Notes: generated by a model from the letters alone, not told the origin. A stretch of DNA of 55,670 nt from Ensifer adhaerens (GCF_001270265.1 NZ_LGAP01000038.1:1-55670), one strand, 5' to 3'. Shown: positions 20,707 to 29,587, counted from the first letter of the stretch. Numbers and translations: made by a program.

Positions 20707-21141
20707 GCGGATTCCTCCCGATGTCGATATGGACCCGAGGTACATCGTCACACTCCTCGGGAGACCACAAAGGCCAGCCCAAGCTATGTCATGCTCGTCG
20801 TGGGATATCTGTTTGCTTCAGCGTCTCACGGGTTCATTTGGATGGGCAGAGGGCACCGTTATTGCCCGTCCTCTTGACCCACGAGACTTTACGCTCCCAA
20901 GACACAAGGCTTGAAGCCGTAAACTGGCGGCAGAATAGGCGATTAAAACAATTAGCGCAAGAATAAATATACGATATGCGTGCAGTGCAACAACAAAAAA
21001 TGCTGCTATGCAACACATTTATTACTAGTCACTGCAAGTTTTAGATTTGCCCACCCCGGGTATTTACCATATTAATACAACGGAACGATCATATTAACTT
21101 TGATCTTCCCCAATCTATCAATGCCTACGGGAGGTTTCATT
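20707..21141. promoter_or_regulatory. divergent xoxF promoter region
   Basis: These 435 bases separate xoxF from a small divergent gene. The half near the small gene (about 20930-21110) is distinctly AT-rich compared with its surroundings and holds repeated TGCAACA motifs near 20975 and 21008. A promoter for the xoxFGJ-flhA-gfa unit must lie here. I could not identify a regulator binding site, and no gene fits in it. Confidence 0.45.
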
Positions 21142-21486
21142 ATGACCGCTGGTAACCTAGACGTGATCACCTTCCTCGCCGTGTTCACGTCTGCTGCGAC
21201 AACATCGGCAGCCGGAAGTTACCCGACGGTCGCGGTCGTCGACTATGTGTATGGCTGTATGAAAGCCAACGGCGAGACACGGGCCGCACTCGAGAACTGT
21301 TCTTGCTCTATCGACGTCATAGCCTCGATCCTGCCCTACGAGCGCTATGAGGCGGCAGAGACGTTCAAAAGCCTGGGACTTCAGACAGGCGAAAGAGGGG
21401 TTCTGTTCCGCCAAAGCGCGCCGGCGAAATCCGCGGTCGCCGAACTGAGTCGAGCCCAGGCCGAAGCAGAGGTCCGGTGCTTCTGA
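21142..21486 (+). CDS. small exported protein of PQQ-dehydrogenase loci
   Basis: A 114-aa protein, unnamed, divergent from xoxF. ATG 21142 has GGGAGG about 7 nt upstream and is preferred over the 21100 start. The N-terminus (FLAVFTSAATTSAAG) looks like a signal peptide, so it should act in the periplasm. The mature part has three closely placed cysteines (YGCMKANG, NCSCS) and a cysteine near the C-terminus, which could form disulfides or bind a cofactor. I have an impression of similar small proteins beside other xoxF genes but no assigned function. Confidence 0.7.
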   Translation: MTAGNLDVITFLAVFTSAATTSAAGSYPTVAVVDYVYGCMKANGETRAALENCSCSIDVIASILPYERYEAAETFKSLGLQTGERGVLFRQSAPAKSAVAELSRAQAEAEVRCF

Positions 21487-21560
21487 TCCTCGAACACAAG
21501 AGCCACCCCTTCGATTGCTCCTCGCCATCAGTGGAGATGGCTCCGTGGTTTGGAGCGCGT

Positions 21561-22301
21561 TCATACCGCGTCCGGAAACGTCTTGTGAAAATCCGAAACG
21601 AGATTGTCGAGCGCCGGCGCGTCACGCAAATGGCGTGAGAGGCCCACGTCGAAGATGCCCAGCACCTGCGCCGGGCGCGGTGATAGCACGATGATGCGAT
21701 CGGCAAGCAGAAGGGCCTCGCGCAGATTGTGGGTCACCATCAAGGCGGTGGTGGGCCTGGCGGCCCACACCGTCATCAAAAGACGGCGCAATCTGTCGGC
21801 AGTCCGTTCGTCGAGCGAAGTGAAAGGCTCGTCCAGAAAAAGAATCGCGGGTTCCGTGGCGAAGGCCCGTGCAAGCGCGGCACGGCGAGCAAGGCCAAGC
21901 GAAAGCTCCGAAGGATAGAGCGACCGCATTGAGGAGAGCCCCAGAATTTCGAACAGCCGGTCCAGATCCTTGTCCCTGAGGCGCGCAGACAGAGCAAGGC
22001 GGACGTTTTGCTCCACCGTCCGCCAGGGCAGAAGCACCGGCTCCTGAAAGACCGCAGCGACGCGGTTGGAGCCGCCTTCGGGCAATTGATAACTGCCCGA
22101 GAATTGCCGGTCGAGACCCAGCAGGATTCGCAAGGTCGTGGTCTTGCCGCAGCCCGACGGGCCCAGCAGACAGGCAAATTCACCCTGCCGCACCTCGAAG
22201 GAAAGTCCGCGCAATGCGACAATCGTAACGCCCTCAGCCGATCGGAACGTTTTCTCGCTAATATCGACTTTAAGCGGAGCGGCTACGCCAGCGGGTTGCA
22301 T
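21561..22301 (-). CDS. ABC transporter ATPase, SsuB/TauB-like
   Basis: ATPase of a nitrate/sulfonate/taurine-type importer. Walker A GPSGCGKTT, Walker B ILFLDEPFTSLD and the H-loop MVTHN are intact. The ABC signature reads LSLGLARRA instead of the usual LSGGQ-type motif, a marked departure. Both TTG 22310 and ATG 22301 are possible starts; neither has a strong ribosome site, and the start lies within the 3' end of the permease gene, so translation is probably coupled. Substrate unknown; the context suggests something used in C1 or lanthanide metabolism. Confidence 0.87.
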   Translation of the reverse strand: MQPAGVAAPLKVDISEKTFRSAEGVTIVALRGLSFEVRQGEFACLLGPSGCGKTTTLRILLGLDRQFSGSYQLPEGGSNRVAAVFQEPVLLPWRTVEQNVRLALSARLRDKDLDRLFEILGLSSMRSLYPSELSLGLARRAALARAFATEPAILFLDEPFTSLDERTADRLRRLLMTVWAARPTTALMVTHNLREALLLADRIIVLSPRPAQVLGIFDVGLSRHLRDAPALDNLVSDFHKTFPDAV

Positions 22302-23097
22302 GTCGTTCAAGTGGCTGCACCAAAAAGAGTTCGATCAACAGCATGATAGCCACGAAGGCCAGTGTGTAGGCAAGGATGGCCGCAACATCGAATATCTGGA
22401 AGTAGAGATAGATCTGGAAGCCGACACCGTTTGAACGGCCGAGCAGCTCAACGACGAGCACGATCTTCCAGATCAGCGCGATGCCGGAGCGCGAGGCGGC
22501 CGCGAAATAGGGCTGCAACTGCGGCATCAGGATGTGGCGGACATGGTCAAGCGGCCCCAGCCGGTAGACGGTCGCCATTTCCGCGTAACGGGGATCGAGC
22601 GCACGCGCACCCTCGCGCATGGTGACGATGACATTGGGTATCTTATTGATCGCAACGGCGCCGATCGCGGCCGCCTCTGTCAGGCCGAACCAGATGTAAG
22701 CGAGAACGATAACGACCAGAGCCGGGAGGTTGAGAAAGAGCACAAGCCATGGATTGAAGAAGGAATCCGCCCGCCAATACCTGCCGAGGAGGACGCCGAT
22801 GACCGATCCGACGATCATCGCGACAAGATATGCGGCCACGACCCGCCAGAGCGTCATTGCCAGATGATAGCCAAGGTCGCCGCTCGCCGCCTCCTTGAGA
22901 AGCACCCGCCAGACCTCGAGCGGTGGCGGAAGAGCACGGCTCGGCCACATCCCTGCCGCCAGGCCCCAGAGGAGGCATAGTCCAAGCAGCGATGCCAAGG
23001 TCGTCGCCGCCGGCAACGCCGCGCCGATCGCGCGAGAGACCGCGCGCGCGCGCCGGCCTGCAGATACGCTTTTTCCCGATCCGAATCCTGCAGTCAT
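22270..23097 (-). CDS. ABC transporter permease, SsuC/TauC-like
   Basis: A 275-aa inner-membrane permease with about six hydrophobic segments. The EAA-type loop can be seen as ALDPRYAEMATVYRLGPLDHVRHILMPQLQP. Its ATG overlaps the stop of the binding-protein gene by 4 nt (ATGA), and its 3' end overlaps the ATPase gene. The three genes therefore form a complete importer transcribed together with the upstream lut-like genes. Confidence 0.88.
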   Translation of the reverse strand: MTAGFGSGKSVSAGRRARAVSRAIGAALPAATTLASLLGLCLLWGLAAGMWPSRALPPPLEVWRVLLKEAASGDLGYHLAMTLWRVVAAYLVAMIVGSVIGVLLGRYWRADSFFNPWLVLFLNLPALVVIVLAYIWFGLTEAAAIGAVAINKIPNVIVTMREGARALDPRYAEMATVYRLGPLDHVRHILMPQLQPYFAAASRSGIALIWKIVLVVELLGRSNGVGFQIYLYFQIFDVAAILAYTLAFVAIMLLIELFLVQPLERHATRWRSRSA

Positions 23098-24086
23098 GTC
23101 TTCAATGCAGCCCAGAACGTTCCGGGAGCCATCTGCCGCGCCTCGCCGACGAGTTTCTCCCCGCCCAGGTCTGCAAGGATTTCGTACAGCTTGGCAGCAT
23201 CGCGTTCCTCGTCAGCGAGAGGCCGATTTGGAATGCCTTCGCGATAGCGATCCCGCAGCACCTCGAGTTCCCTGCCCTCGGCTCGCACCAAAGGTGCCAA
23301 ACGCTGCCATTCGGCGTCGGATTGAGCCAGAAGTCTCTTGGCCGCCGCACTTGCCTTGACGAAGCTCATCGCCACATCCGGGTTTTCGTTCGCCCATTTG
23401 TCGTGGAATACATAGCCCAGCGCCGAGACGGGTCCCGATGCCCCGAGCGCCTTGGTTGCATCCTCGGCACCGATCAGGCGGCGAAAGCCTCTTGCCTCCA
23501 GCCGCGCGCAGAAATGCCAGAAATTCAGCACCGCATCGAGTTCGCCCGAGATGGCCTTTTCCGACAACAGTGGCGGAGCGCCAAAAACGATCTCGCTGCC
23601 CTTGGTCAAATCAATCCCATTGTCACGCTGGGCAAGCCCCTGGATCAGAAGCCAACTCTTGTCGAGCGATCCGCCGGCCACGCCAATTTTCTTCCCCACG
23701 AGGTCGGGAATGCCTCGAATTGGCGCGTCCTCCTTGACCATGATGGCGCCAACCGCGGTCGAGTAAGGTGCAAGCGTGAGATCCTCGCCCTGCGAACGCT
23801 GGCGCGACACCCACAACCAATCGGAAACGATGATGTCGAGGTCGCCTGCCAGCATGGCCACGTTGCTGGCGTCTTCCCCAGCGAAATAGACGACTTCCAC
23901 GTCGATGCCGTTGGCCGCGTCGAATTTATTGTGCTTGATGGTGTCGAGCTCCCAGTTCACCGTGCCGAACTTCAGAACACCCACCCGTATCTTCGGAGCG
24001 GATGGGTTTGCCAAGACTTGGAAGCCAAGAGGATTTGCCGCAGCCAGCAAAACCGTCAGGCAAAGCGCGCGCCGCGATATGAACAT
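23094..24086 (-). CDS. ABC transporter periplasmic binding protein, SsuA/nitrate family
   Basis: A 330-aa exported binding protein. A signal peptide ends near FQVLANPSAP. The mature protein begins IRVGVLKFGTVNWELD, as in SsuA/TauA/NrtA-like proteins, and continues with GDLDIIVSDWLWVSRQR and VGKKIGVAGGSLDKSW. ATG 24086 has GGGAGGTGG upstream and is preferred over 24104. Its gene is coupled to the permease gene. Similar proteins are found in PQQ/xoxF loci, so its ligand may be linked to methanol oxidation; this is inference. Confidence 0.85.
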   Translation of the reverse strand: MFISRRALCLTVLLAAANPLGFQVLANPSAPKIRVGVLKFGTVNWELDTIKHNKFDAANGIDVEVVYFAGEDASNVAMLAGDLDIIVSDWLWVSRQRSQGEDLTLAPYSTAVGAIMVKEDAPIRGIPDLVGKKIGVAGGSLDKSWLLIQGLAQRDNGIDLTKGSEIVFGAPPLLSEKAISGELDAVLNFWHFCARLEARGFRRLIGAEDATKALGASGPVSALGYVFHDKWANENPDVAMSFVKASAAAKRLLAQSDAEWQRLAPLVRAEGRELEVLRDRYREGIPNRPLADEERDAAKLYEILADLGGEKLVGEARQMAPGTFWAALKT

Positions 24087-24119
24087 GATGCCACCTCCCA
24101 ACAAACGTTTGCAGCGACG

Positions 24120-24329
24120 TCAAATTTCCCGACCCTTGTCGGGGAGCAAACACTTCCATCGCACGACCTTCAGCGCCGGATGGCCCTCGGACCATTTCGC
24201 GATCTCAGCCGGTGCCAGCGTCATGCATTGGACAAGCGAGCCGCGGCTCTCGAAGTACAGGTGCTCGGTGCGGCAATTGGCAGGGTTGGCCAAGACGCAG
24301 ACGGTCAGGACGAGATCGACGAGGTTCAA
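24120..24329 (-). CDS. small cysteine-rich conserved protein, TTG start
   Basis: A 69-aa protein. The open frame runs back to 24470, but homolog-like sequence begins at NLVDLVLTVCVLANPANC, and a TTG at 24329 has AAAGG about 9 nt upstream; this start is preferred. It holds four cysteines in the pattern C-x8-C-x15-C and one near the end (RWKC), and the block CRTEHLYFESRGSLVQC resembles a widespread small protein family of unknown function. It sits 33 nt upstream of the binding-protein gene in the lut-like operon. No clear signal peptide is seen with this start. Confidence 0.6.
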   Translation of the reverse strand: MNLVDLVLTVCVLANPANCRTEHLYFESRGSLVQCMTLAPAEIAKWSEGHPALKVVRWKCLLPDKGREI

Positions 24330-24489
24330 TTCCGCACCTTTCCCTGCGCGAATTCGCACAGAAGCAACGGTGACTGGCGTGCTTGGCATGCCGGTCCGAC
24401 AGCTAGCCTTCACAAGGTGCCCTGACGGAAAGCCGACGACGAGAATACGCGCGCGATAGACGAGCGTCAATTATTCCGCCAGATTGGGC

Positions 24490-25128
24490 TCATCTGGCTT
24501 CCAGCATTTGCGCAATCGTCTTGGCCAGAGCATACAAGCGCTGCTCGATCAGCGTTGGGACCTCGCAGACAAAGCTCAGCGATTGCGCGCGCTCCTGAAA
24601 AATGCGTGTCTGAAACACGAGCCGATCATTGCGCAGTGCAAGCTCGTTCAGGTCGGCATCGGGTTTAGCCCGCAAGGCATCCACCGCGGAAGCCTCCTGC
24701 CGTAGGCGTGCCGCCATGTCCCTCTGGCCGTGGGCGTAGCGTGCAATGCCGGAAATAACCTCAGAGCGCTCCCGGTTCATATGATCGAAGAGCCCCCGAA
24801 CGAGCATGGTCATGCGCTGCTCCCTTTCGCCCTTCGGCAGGCCTTCCGCATACGTGGTGATCATTTGCTGCGCCTCGGGCAGCGGCACGCGGCGCGCCGA
24901 CAGCTCCACAACCAGTGCAGAAATGGGCGCATCTTTGGACCAGTCGGCGGCCGCCGGCCGCAGTTCCGCGCCATTCCAAACCTGGCCGAGCGAAAGCTTC
25001 GGAACCTTGCGCTGGATACACGGCCAGTCCGGGTCGTCGCCCTGCGCGGCCAAGGCGGGCCATGCGAGGTTTGCAGCGACCAACACGGGGAGGAGTATCA
25101 GGGACAAGGACAGGGACCGCCACCGCAT
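24490..25128 (-). CDS. exported protein of the lut-like cluster
   Basis: A 212-aa protein with a clear signal peptide (LSLILLPVLVAANLAWPALA). The mature part starts GDDPDWPCIQRKVPKLSLGQVWNG and continues as a mostly helical sequence with a second cysteine near the end (SFVCEVPT), so one disulfide is possible. It overlaps the ABC-2 permease gene by 1 nt. Position and content match the exported proteins that accompany lut-type ABC transporters next to PQQ dehydrogenases. No enzyme motif is visible. Confidence 0.78.
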   Translation of the reverse strand: MRWRSLSLSLILLPVLVAANLAWPALAAQGDDPDWPCIQRKVPKLSLGQVWNGAELRPAAADWSKDAPISALVVELSARRVPLPEAQQMITTYAEGLPKGEREQRMTMLVRGLFDHMNRERSEVISGIARYAHGQRDMAARLRQEASAVDALRAKPDADLNELALRNDRLVFQTRIFQERAQSLSFVCEVPTLIEQRLYALAKTIAQMLEAR

Positions 25129-26000
25129 CAGGCATTCCCTCCTGTGATCTGCCGGCGCCGGAGCAAGCCGTTTGATGGATTATAGGCGAGGATCGCACCG
25201 CCCAGAAACAGTGCGGTGAACGCAATCACGATCATCAGTGATGCCCAGTCAACCTGTCCATAAAGGGCGAAGCGGATTAGTTCGACCGCATAGGTGAAAG
25301 GGTTTGCAAGACAGATTTTGTGGAGAAGCGGACTCGATTCCTGGATGCGCCAGAGCGGATAGAGCGCGGGAGAGGCAAAATACATCGGAAAGATCACGAA
25401 GTTCATGATTCCCGCGAAATTCTCCAGTTGCTTGATCATAGACGACAAGAGCATCCCGAGCGAGCACAGCATCATCCCCGACAAGAACAAGGCGGGAAGG
25501 ATCAGCAGATAGCCACTCCATGGTGGCTTGACGCCCCAGAACAAGGCAATGACCAGAAAAGCATAGACTTGCATGATCGATACCGCCACACCGGCGAGCA
25601 GCTTGGAGACGAGCAGGAACCAGCGTGGAAACGGACTGACCAGCAGGGTACGCATGTTTCCCATCTCCCGATCATAGACCATCGAGAGCGAGGACTGCAT
25701 GCCGCTGAACAGCAGGATCATGCCGCACAGGCCGGGCGTGATATAGACCTCGTACAGCACGTAGGTCTTGTAGGGCGGAATGATCGAGACGCCCAATACC
25801 TGACGGAAACCAGCGGCGAACACGAACAGCCATAGGAGCGGACGAACGAGCGACGAGATGAAGCGCTCACGCTGGTTAAGAAAACGAAGGCCCTCTCGAT
25901 AAAGGATTCCCTTCAAGCAAATGGAATACTGACGAACCTTGAAGCCGCGTCCCGAGGCAGGATCGGTTGGAATAGCGCTTTGAACCGTCTGCAGCGTCAT
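25128..26000 (-). CDS. ABC-2 type permease of PQQ-associated transporter (LutF-like)
   Basis: A 290-aa inner-membrane protein of the ABC-2 family with about six membrane segments. The core NMRTLLVSPFPRWFLLVSKLLAG is typical of ABC-2 permeases. The gene overlaps its ATPase partner by 4 nt. It corresponds to the alcohol/PQQ-associated ABC permease family; in Methylobacterium the equivalent gene set (lut) is needed for lanthanide transport. ABC-2 permeases are usually exporters, while the cluster also has a binding protein, so the transport direction is not clear from sequence. Confidence 0.87.
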   Translation of the reverse strand: MTLQTVQSAIPTDPASGRGFKVRQYSICLKGILYREGLRFLNQRERFISSLVRPLLWLFVFAAGFRQVLGVSIIPPYKTYVLYEVYITPGLCGMILLFSGMQSSLSMVYDREMGNMRTLLVSPFPRWFLLVSKLLAGVAVSIMQVYAFLVIALFWGVKPPWSGYLLILPALFLSGMMLCSLGMLLSSMIKQLENFAGIMNFVIFPMYFASPALYPLWRIQESSPLLHKICLANPFTYAVELIRFALYGQVDWASLMIVIAFTALFLGGAILAYNPSNGLLRRRQITGGNA

Positions 26001-26785
26001 AGGCCGGCGTCCTCGGGTAAAACCGACACCAACCCCGTCAAGGATGCGAACGCCTGCCGAATGCTGTCCGAACCAGCGGAACGCACGACATCTGACACCC
26101 TGCCCTGCGCCAGCACCCTTCCCTTGTCGAGGACGACCACATCATCATTATTCTCGACCTCGTCGATCAGGTGGGTCGCCCACAAAACGCTGATGCCATC
26201 GGTGACCACAAGGTCGCGGATCGTGGCGAGGATCTCGGCACGCGACTGGATGTCCAGCCCCACGGTCGCCTCGTCGAGCAGCAGCAACGGCGGCCGATGC
26301 AACAGAGCCCGGGCAATTTCGATGCGCCGCATTTGTCCGCCGGAAAGGCTGCGCGCCTTATCATAGAGCCGGTCGCTCATATTGACCTGATCAAGCAATG
26401 TCCTGATCCGTTCCAGGGCCTGTGCATGGCCGATGCCATGCAAAGAGGCATGGTAAGAAAGGTTCTGGTAGACGCTGAGATCGAGATCCAATGTACGCGC
26501 CTGGAACACGATGCCGAGACGGCGCAGCGCTTCCCCAGGGGCCTGGCTGATGTCGTGGCCGAAGATGTGGATCGCCCCTTGGCGCGTGTCGTAGAGGTGG
26601 CTGATCAACGAAAACAGCGTGGTCTTGCCGGCCCCGTTGAGGCCGAGCAGGACAGTAAAGTGGCCGGGCGCTATTGAAAAGGAAATGTCGGACAGAACCT
26701 GCTTGCGGCCAAAGCAATGACCGACCGCCGACACGTCAAGTGCGGCAGGCACGCTCACTCCATCATTCGCCTTCACATCCTGCAT
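25997..26785 (-). CDS. ABC transporter ATPase of PQQ-associated transporter (LutE-like)
   Basis: A 262-aa ATPase with Walker A GLNGAGKTT, signature LSGGQMRRIEIARAL, Walker B LLLLDEATVGLD and H-loop WATHLIDE, all canonical. ATG 26785 has AGGAGGA upstream and is preferred over the 26809 start. It pairs with the ABC-2 permease (4-nt overlap). By content and order it matches the ATPase of the lut lanthanide transport cluster. Confidence 0.9.
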   Translation of the reverse strand: MQDVKANDGVSVPAALDVSAVGHCFGRKQVLSDISFSIAPGHFTVLLGLNGAGKTTLFSLISHLYDTRQGAIHIFGHDISQAPGEALRRLGIVFQARTLDLDLSVYQNLSYHASLHGIGHAQALERIRTLLDQVNMSDRLYDKARSLSGGQMRRIEIARALLHRPPLLLLDEATVGLDIQSRAEILATIRDLVVTDGISVLWATHLIDEVENNDDVVVLDKGRVLAQGRVSDVVRSAGSDSIRQAFASLTGLVSVLPEDAGL

Positions 26786-26828
26786 GGCGTCCTCCTGCGC
26801 GAACAGCAAGGATAGTCCGCATCCCAGC

Positions 26829-27311
26829 CTATTTGATGGTGATCGTTCCCTTCATGCCCTTGTCGGCGAGGTCTGGAACGGACCACGCATAGCTGCCTGG
26901 CCGGATCGTCGTGAACTGCACCTGCATCGTGCCTTCCGCGTCGAACTCGAGCCATGCAGGAGCACCGTTCATGTGAACCTCGAGATCGTTGATGACGATC
27001 TGGTTCATCCAGACATTGCGGAAAAGGTCCGTTGCAAATTTATATTCCAAGCCCGCCGCCGAGGTGATTTTCCAACGATAGCCCTGTCCGGCGATCAGCT
27101 CGAAATCCTTCTGATTGACGGCGAAATTGTCGGCAGCCGATCCGAGGACCAGTTCAGGGACGTCCTTGCTGGCCCGCGTCACCTGCTCGGTTGCCGAGGT
27201 CGGTGGCGGCCCTGCGTCGTCATCATCATCGGCATCTTGTCCGGCACCGGGCGTCACTGACAGGGCTACTCCGAGAAACGCGGCAAGCGCGAATTTCCGA
27301 TATTTCTGCAT
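26829..27311 (-). CDS. exported Asp-rich cupredoxin-like protein
   Basis: A 160-aa periplasmic protein. A signal peptide (KFALAAFLGVALSVTPGAG) is followed by an acidic run QDADDDDDAG, then a beta-rich domain ending IRPGSYAWSVPDLADKGMKGTITIK that resembles the C-terminal half of cupredoxins. The Cys ligand expected between YAW and the final Met is absent, so type 1 copper binding is unlikely. ATG 27311 has AAAGGAGGAGGA upstream and decides the start. It is encoded between the YVTN protein and the ABC ATPase of the lut-like cluster. The Asp run could bind metal, which is inference only. Confidence 0.75.
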   Translation of the reverse strand: MQKYRKFALAAFLGVALSVTPGAGQDADDDDDAGPPPTSATEQVTRASKDVPELVLGSAADNFAVNQKDFELIAGQGYRWKITSAAGLEYKFATDLFRNVWMNQIVINDLEVHMNGAPAWLEFDAEGTMQVQFTTIRPGSYAWSVPDLADKGMKGTITIK

Positions 27312-27348
27312 GTCCTCCTCCTTTGTCAGAGAGCTTTTGCCCGACACG

Positions 27349-28326
27349 TCAGTTCGGGCTCACGACCACACCCCAGGGCAATGCCCCGACGGTCACGGAT
27401 TGAATTGCTTCATCGGTAGCGACGTCGATGAAGGTGATGTCATTCGAAACTCCGTTGGTGCTGATGATCGTCTTTTGGTCGGGCGTGAAGGCGAGCTGCC
27501 AGACCCGCTGCCCGACGAGCACGTATTTTTCGACCTCGTAAGTCTTGGCATTGACCACAGCCACGCGATTGGCCGGACCGAGCGCCACATAGGCCTTCGT
27601 GCCGTCGGCCGTGATGCGCACGCCGACCGGCTGGATCGCTTCCGACCGTAGGCCCGGAATCTCGAAGGTGATCTTATGCTTTACCTCGCGGCTCGCATTG
27701 TCGATAACGGAGACAGTGCCGCCGATTTCGGCGCTGACCCAGACCTCCGAGTTGTCCGGCTTGAACTCCGCGAACCGTGGTCGGGAATCAACGAGGACAT
27801 TGTGGGTGATCTCGTTGGTTTCGGTATCGATGAAGTGTGCCATGTTGGTCGTTTCCGAGGTATTGACCATCGACTTCCCGTCCGGGCTGATGCCCATTCC
27901 CTCGGGTTCGACGCCAACCGGCACCTCTGCTCGCACTTTTTTGCTCTCAAGGTCGATGACGGTGACCAGATTGTCGTCCTCATTGGCGACGTAAAGCGTC
28001 TTGCCGTCGGGGGAGAGGACGAACAGTTCGGGGTCCGGTCCTGACGGTAGCGATCCAACGATTCCGTACGTGGCGGTATCGATGATCTCGATCGTGTCGT
28101 CGTCGCTTGCGCACAGGTAGATGAACTTGCCGTCGTGCGAAATCGTAATGCCGCGCGGCCGCTGGCCGACATCGATCGTCCGGACCACCTCCTTCGTAGT
28201 CGAATCGACTACGGATACCGTGTTGTCCTTCTCGTTGGAGACATAGACCATGTAGGCGGACGCGGGGGATCCGATACTTGCAGCCACAACAAATCCGGCC
28301 GAAAGAAATGTCAGTCGTCGGAACAT
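27349..28326 (-). CDS. YVTN beta-propeller protein of PQQ-ABC cluster (LutD-like)
   Basis: A 325-aa exported seven-bladed-propeller protein. A signal peptide ends near GSPASA. Repeated units such as YVSNEKDNTVSVVD, YVANEDDNLVTVID and VSAEIGGTVSVID, each followed by a PxGxxxSPDGK-type turn, are the YVTN pattern. Such proteins are encoded with PQQ-associated ABC transporters and are part of the lut set. Ligand unknown; it acts in the periplasm. Confidence 0.88.
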   Translation of the reverse strand: MFRRLTFLSAGFVVAASIGSPASAYMVYVSNEKDNTVSVVDSTTKEVVRTIDVGQRPRGITISHDGKFIYLCASDDDTIEIIDTATYGIVGSLPSGPDPELFVLSPDGKTLYVANEDDNLVTVIDLESKKVRAEVPVGVEPEGMGISPDGKSMVNTSETTNMAHFIDTETNEITHNVLVDSRPRFAEFKPDNSEVWVSAEIGGTVSVIDNASREVKHKITFEIPGLRSEAIQPVGVRITADGTKAYVALGPANRVAVVNAKTYEVEKYVLVGQRVWQLAFTPDQKTIISTNGVSNDITFIDVATDEAIQSVTVGALPWGVVVSPN

Positions 28327-28351
28327 CTGGCTCTCTCCCTGTTTTTTGAAG

Positions 28352-29587
28352 CTATTTCAGCACACATCGCGTCTCGGGCTGATCGATCCCGAGCGTGTCG
28401 AGTTCGGAGAACTGATGCAAGAATCCTTCCTGTGGTGACGTCGACACGACCGAACGGCCGTCGCCCAGGTAGACTGGCTGGCGCAATTGCCAGTTCCATT
28501 TCCGGAAAGTCAGCTTCTGCCCCCTGAACGCCGCGATCGAGAAATCCTCGGCACGAACGAAGGCTGCTAGCACTTCAGGATCAGCACTGTGCGTGCGCGT
28601 GGCAGCCTCGCCGATAATCCTGGCTGCCGTCCAAGCGGCCATGTCTTTCGACAACATTCGTCGGCCATTGGCCTTGGCGAAACGGTTCTGTATCTGCGTG
28701 CCGCCCCATTGCTCGCTGGCCGGGTGCCAAGCGGAAGGTATCAGACCGGACGTGCCGGCCACTGGCCGAGGAATCCATGTCCGGAACGGCACATAGGTTC
28801 CGAAAACCTCGCTTTCGTCTGCCACGAGCAGCACGTCGTGATCAGGGAATTCCTGCGTGAAGACAGGCATCTGTCGTTGGATCTGAACCACACCGGTATC
28901 CGTCCGCCGCGCTGTGCCAGTATCGGTAAACTCTTTTTCCGCAACAATCTCGCCGCCAAAGCGCGTGGCGGCGCGGCGGAGCGCATCGGCGAATTGTTTG
29001 TCACGTGCATGGGAGCCGTAGACCAGCACCCAGCGACGCCACTGCTTCCAAATCAGATATTGCGCCAGCCCGTCGGCCAGCATGGTGCGCGTCGGCGCGG
29101 TGTGGAAGATGTTCGCCCGGCAATCCTCTTCACGCAGACGGTCGTCCGTGGCGCCGACGTTGAAGATCAGGATACCCTTGTCGCGAGCGAAATCGGCGAC
29201 GGACAGAAGCTGCGTGGCGGAGATATCCGCGAGAATATAGCGGGCGCCCTTCAACGCCATGTCATTGAAAGCAGCTATTACGTCGGCATTCGGCTTCACC
29301 TCGGACACTTCGAGCTTGAACTCCTGTCCGAGGAAGCGGCCAGTCGTGTTGTTATCGCCGATGGCCACTTTGGCCCCCGCGACACCTTCGTCACGTGGCG
29401 GCACGTCCAGCACTGAAAGGGCTAGCTGGGGCGCATAGGCTCGAAGGTAGCCTAGCTTGATCTCCAAAATCGGTTGGGCTTGTGCCGCCTTGTCGGTTGG
29501 CACTGGAGAAGCCTCCTGCGCAACGGCGCCGGAGAGGCTTGAAGCCGCAAGAAAAACCGCGGCAAACAGTGTGAGGGCATGGGGCAC
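28352..29587 (-). CDS. periplasmic binding protein of PQQ-ABC cluster (LutA-like)
   Basis: A ~411-aa exported protein with a leader (ALTLFAAVFLAASSLSGAVAQ) and a type I periplasmic-binding fold like that of branched-chain amino-acid receptors: GAKVAIGDNNTTGRFLGQ, ARYILADISATQLLS, IFNVGATDDRLREEDC and WVLVYGSHARDKQFA. It belongs to the PQQ-associated ABC binding-protein family, the counterpart of LutA. Two GTG starts are possible, 29599 and 29587; the second has GGAAAG 5 nt upstream and is preferred. It is the first gene of the long minus-strand operon. Confidence 0.86.
   Translation of the reverse strand: MPHALTLFAAVFLAASSLSGAVAQEASPVPTDKAAQAQPILEIKLGYLRAYAPQLALSVLDVPPRDEGVAGAKVAIGDNNTTGRFLGQEFKLEVSEVKPNADVIAAFNDMALKGARYILADISATQLLSVADFARDKGILIFNVGATDDRLREEDCRANIFHTAPTRTMLADGLAQYLIWKQWRRWVLVYGSHARDKQFADALRRAATRFGGEIVAEKEFTDTGTARRTDTGVVQIQRQMPVFTQEFPDHDVLLVADESEVFGTYVPFRTWIPRPVAGTSGLIPSAWHPASEQWGGTQIQNRFAKANGRRMLSKDMAAWTAARIIGEAATRTHSADPEVLAAFVRAEDFSIAAFRGQKLTFRKWNWQLRQPVYLGDGRSVVSTSPQEGFLHQFSELDTLGIDQPETRCVLK

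Noticed and set aside
22923..24425. Plus-strand frame of 500 codons opposite the ABC permease and binding-protein genes
   Set aside because: It covers two clearly coding minus-strand genes with coupled starts and good ribosome sites; no motif is seen in the plus-strand translation.
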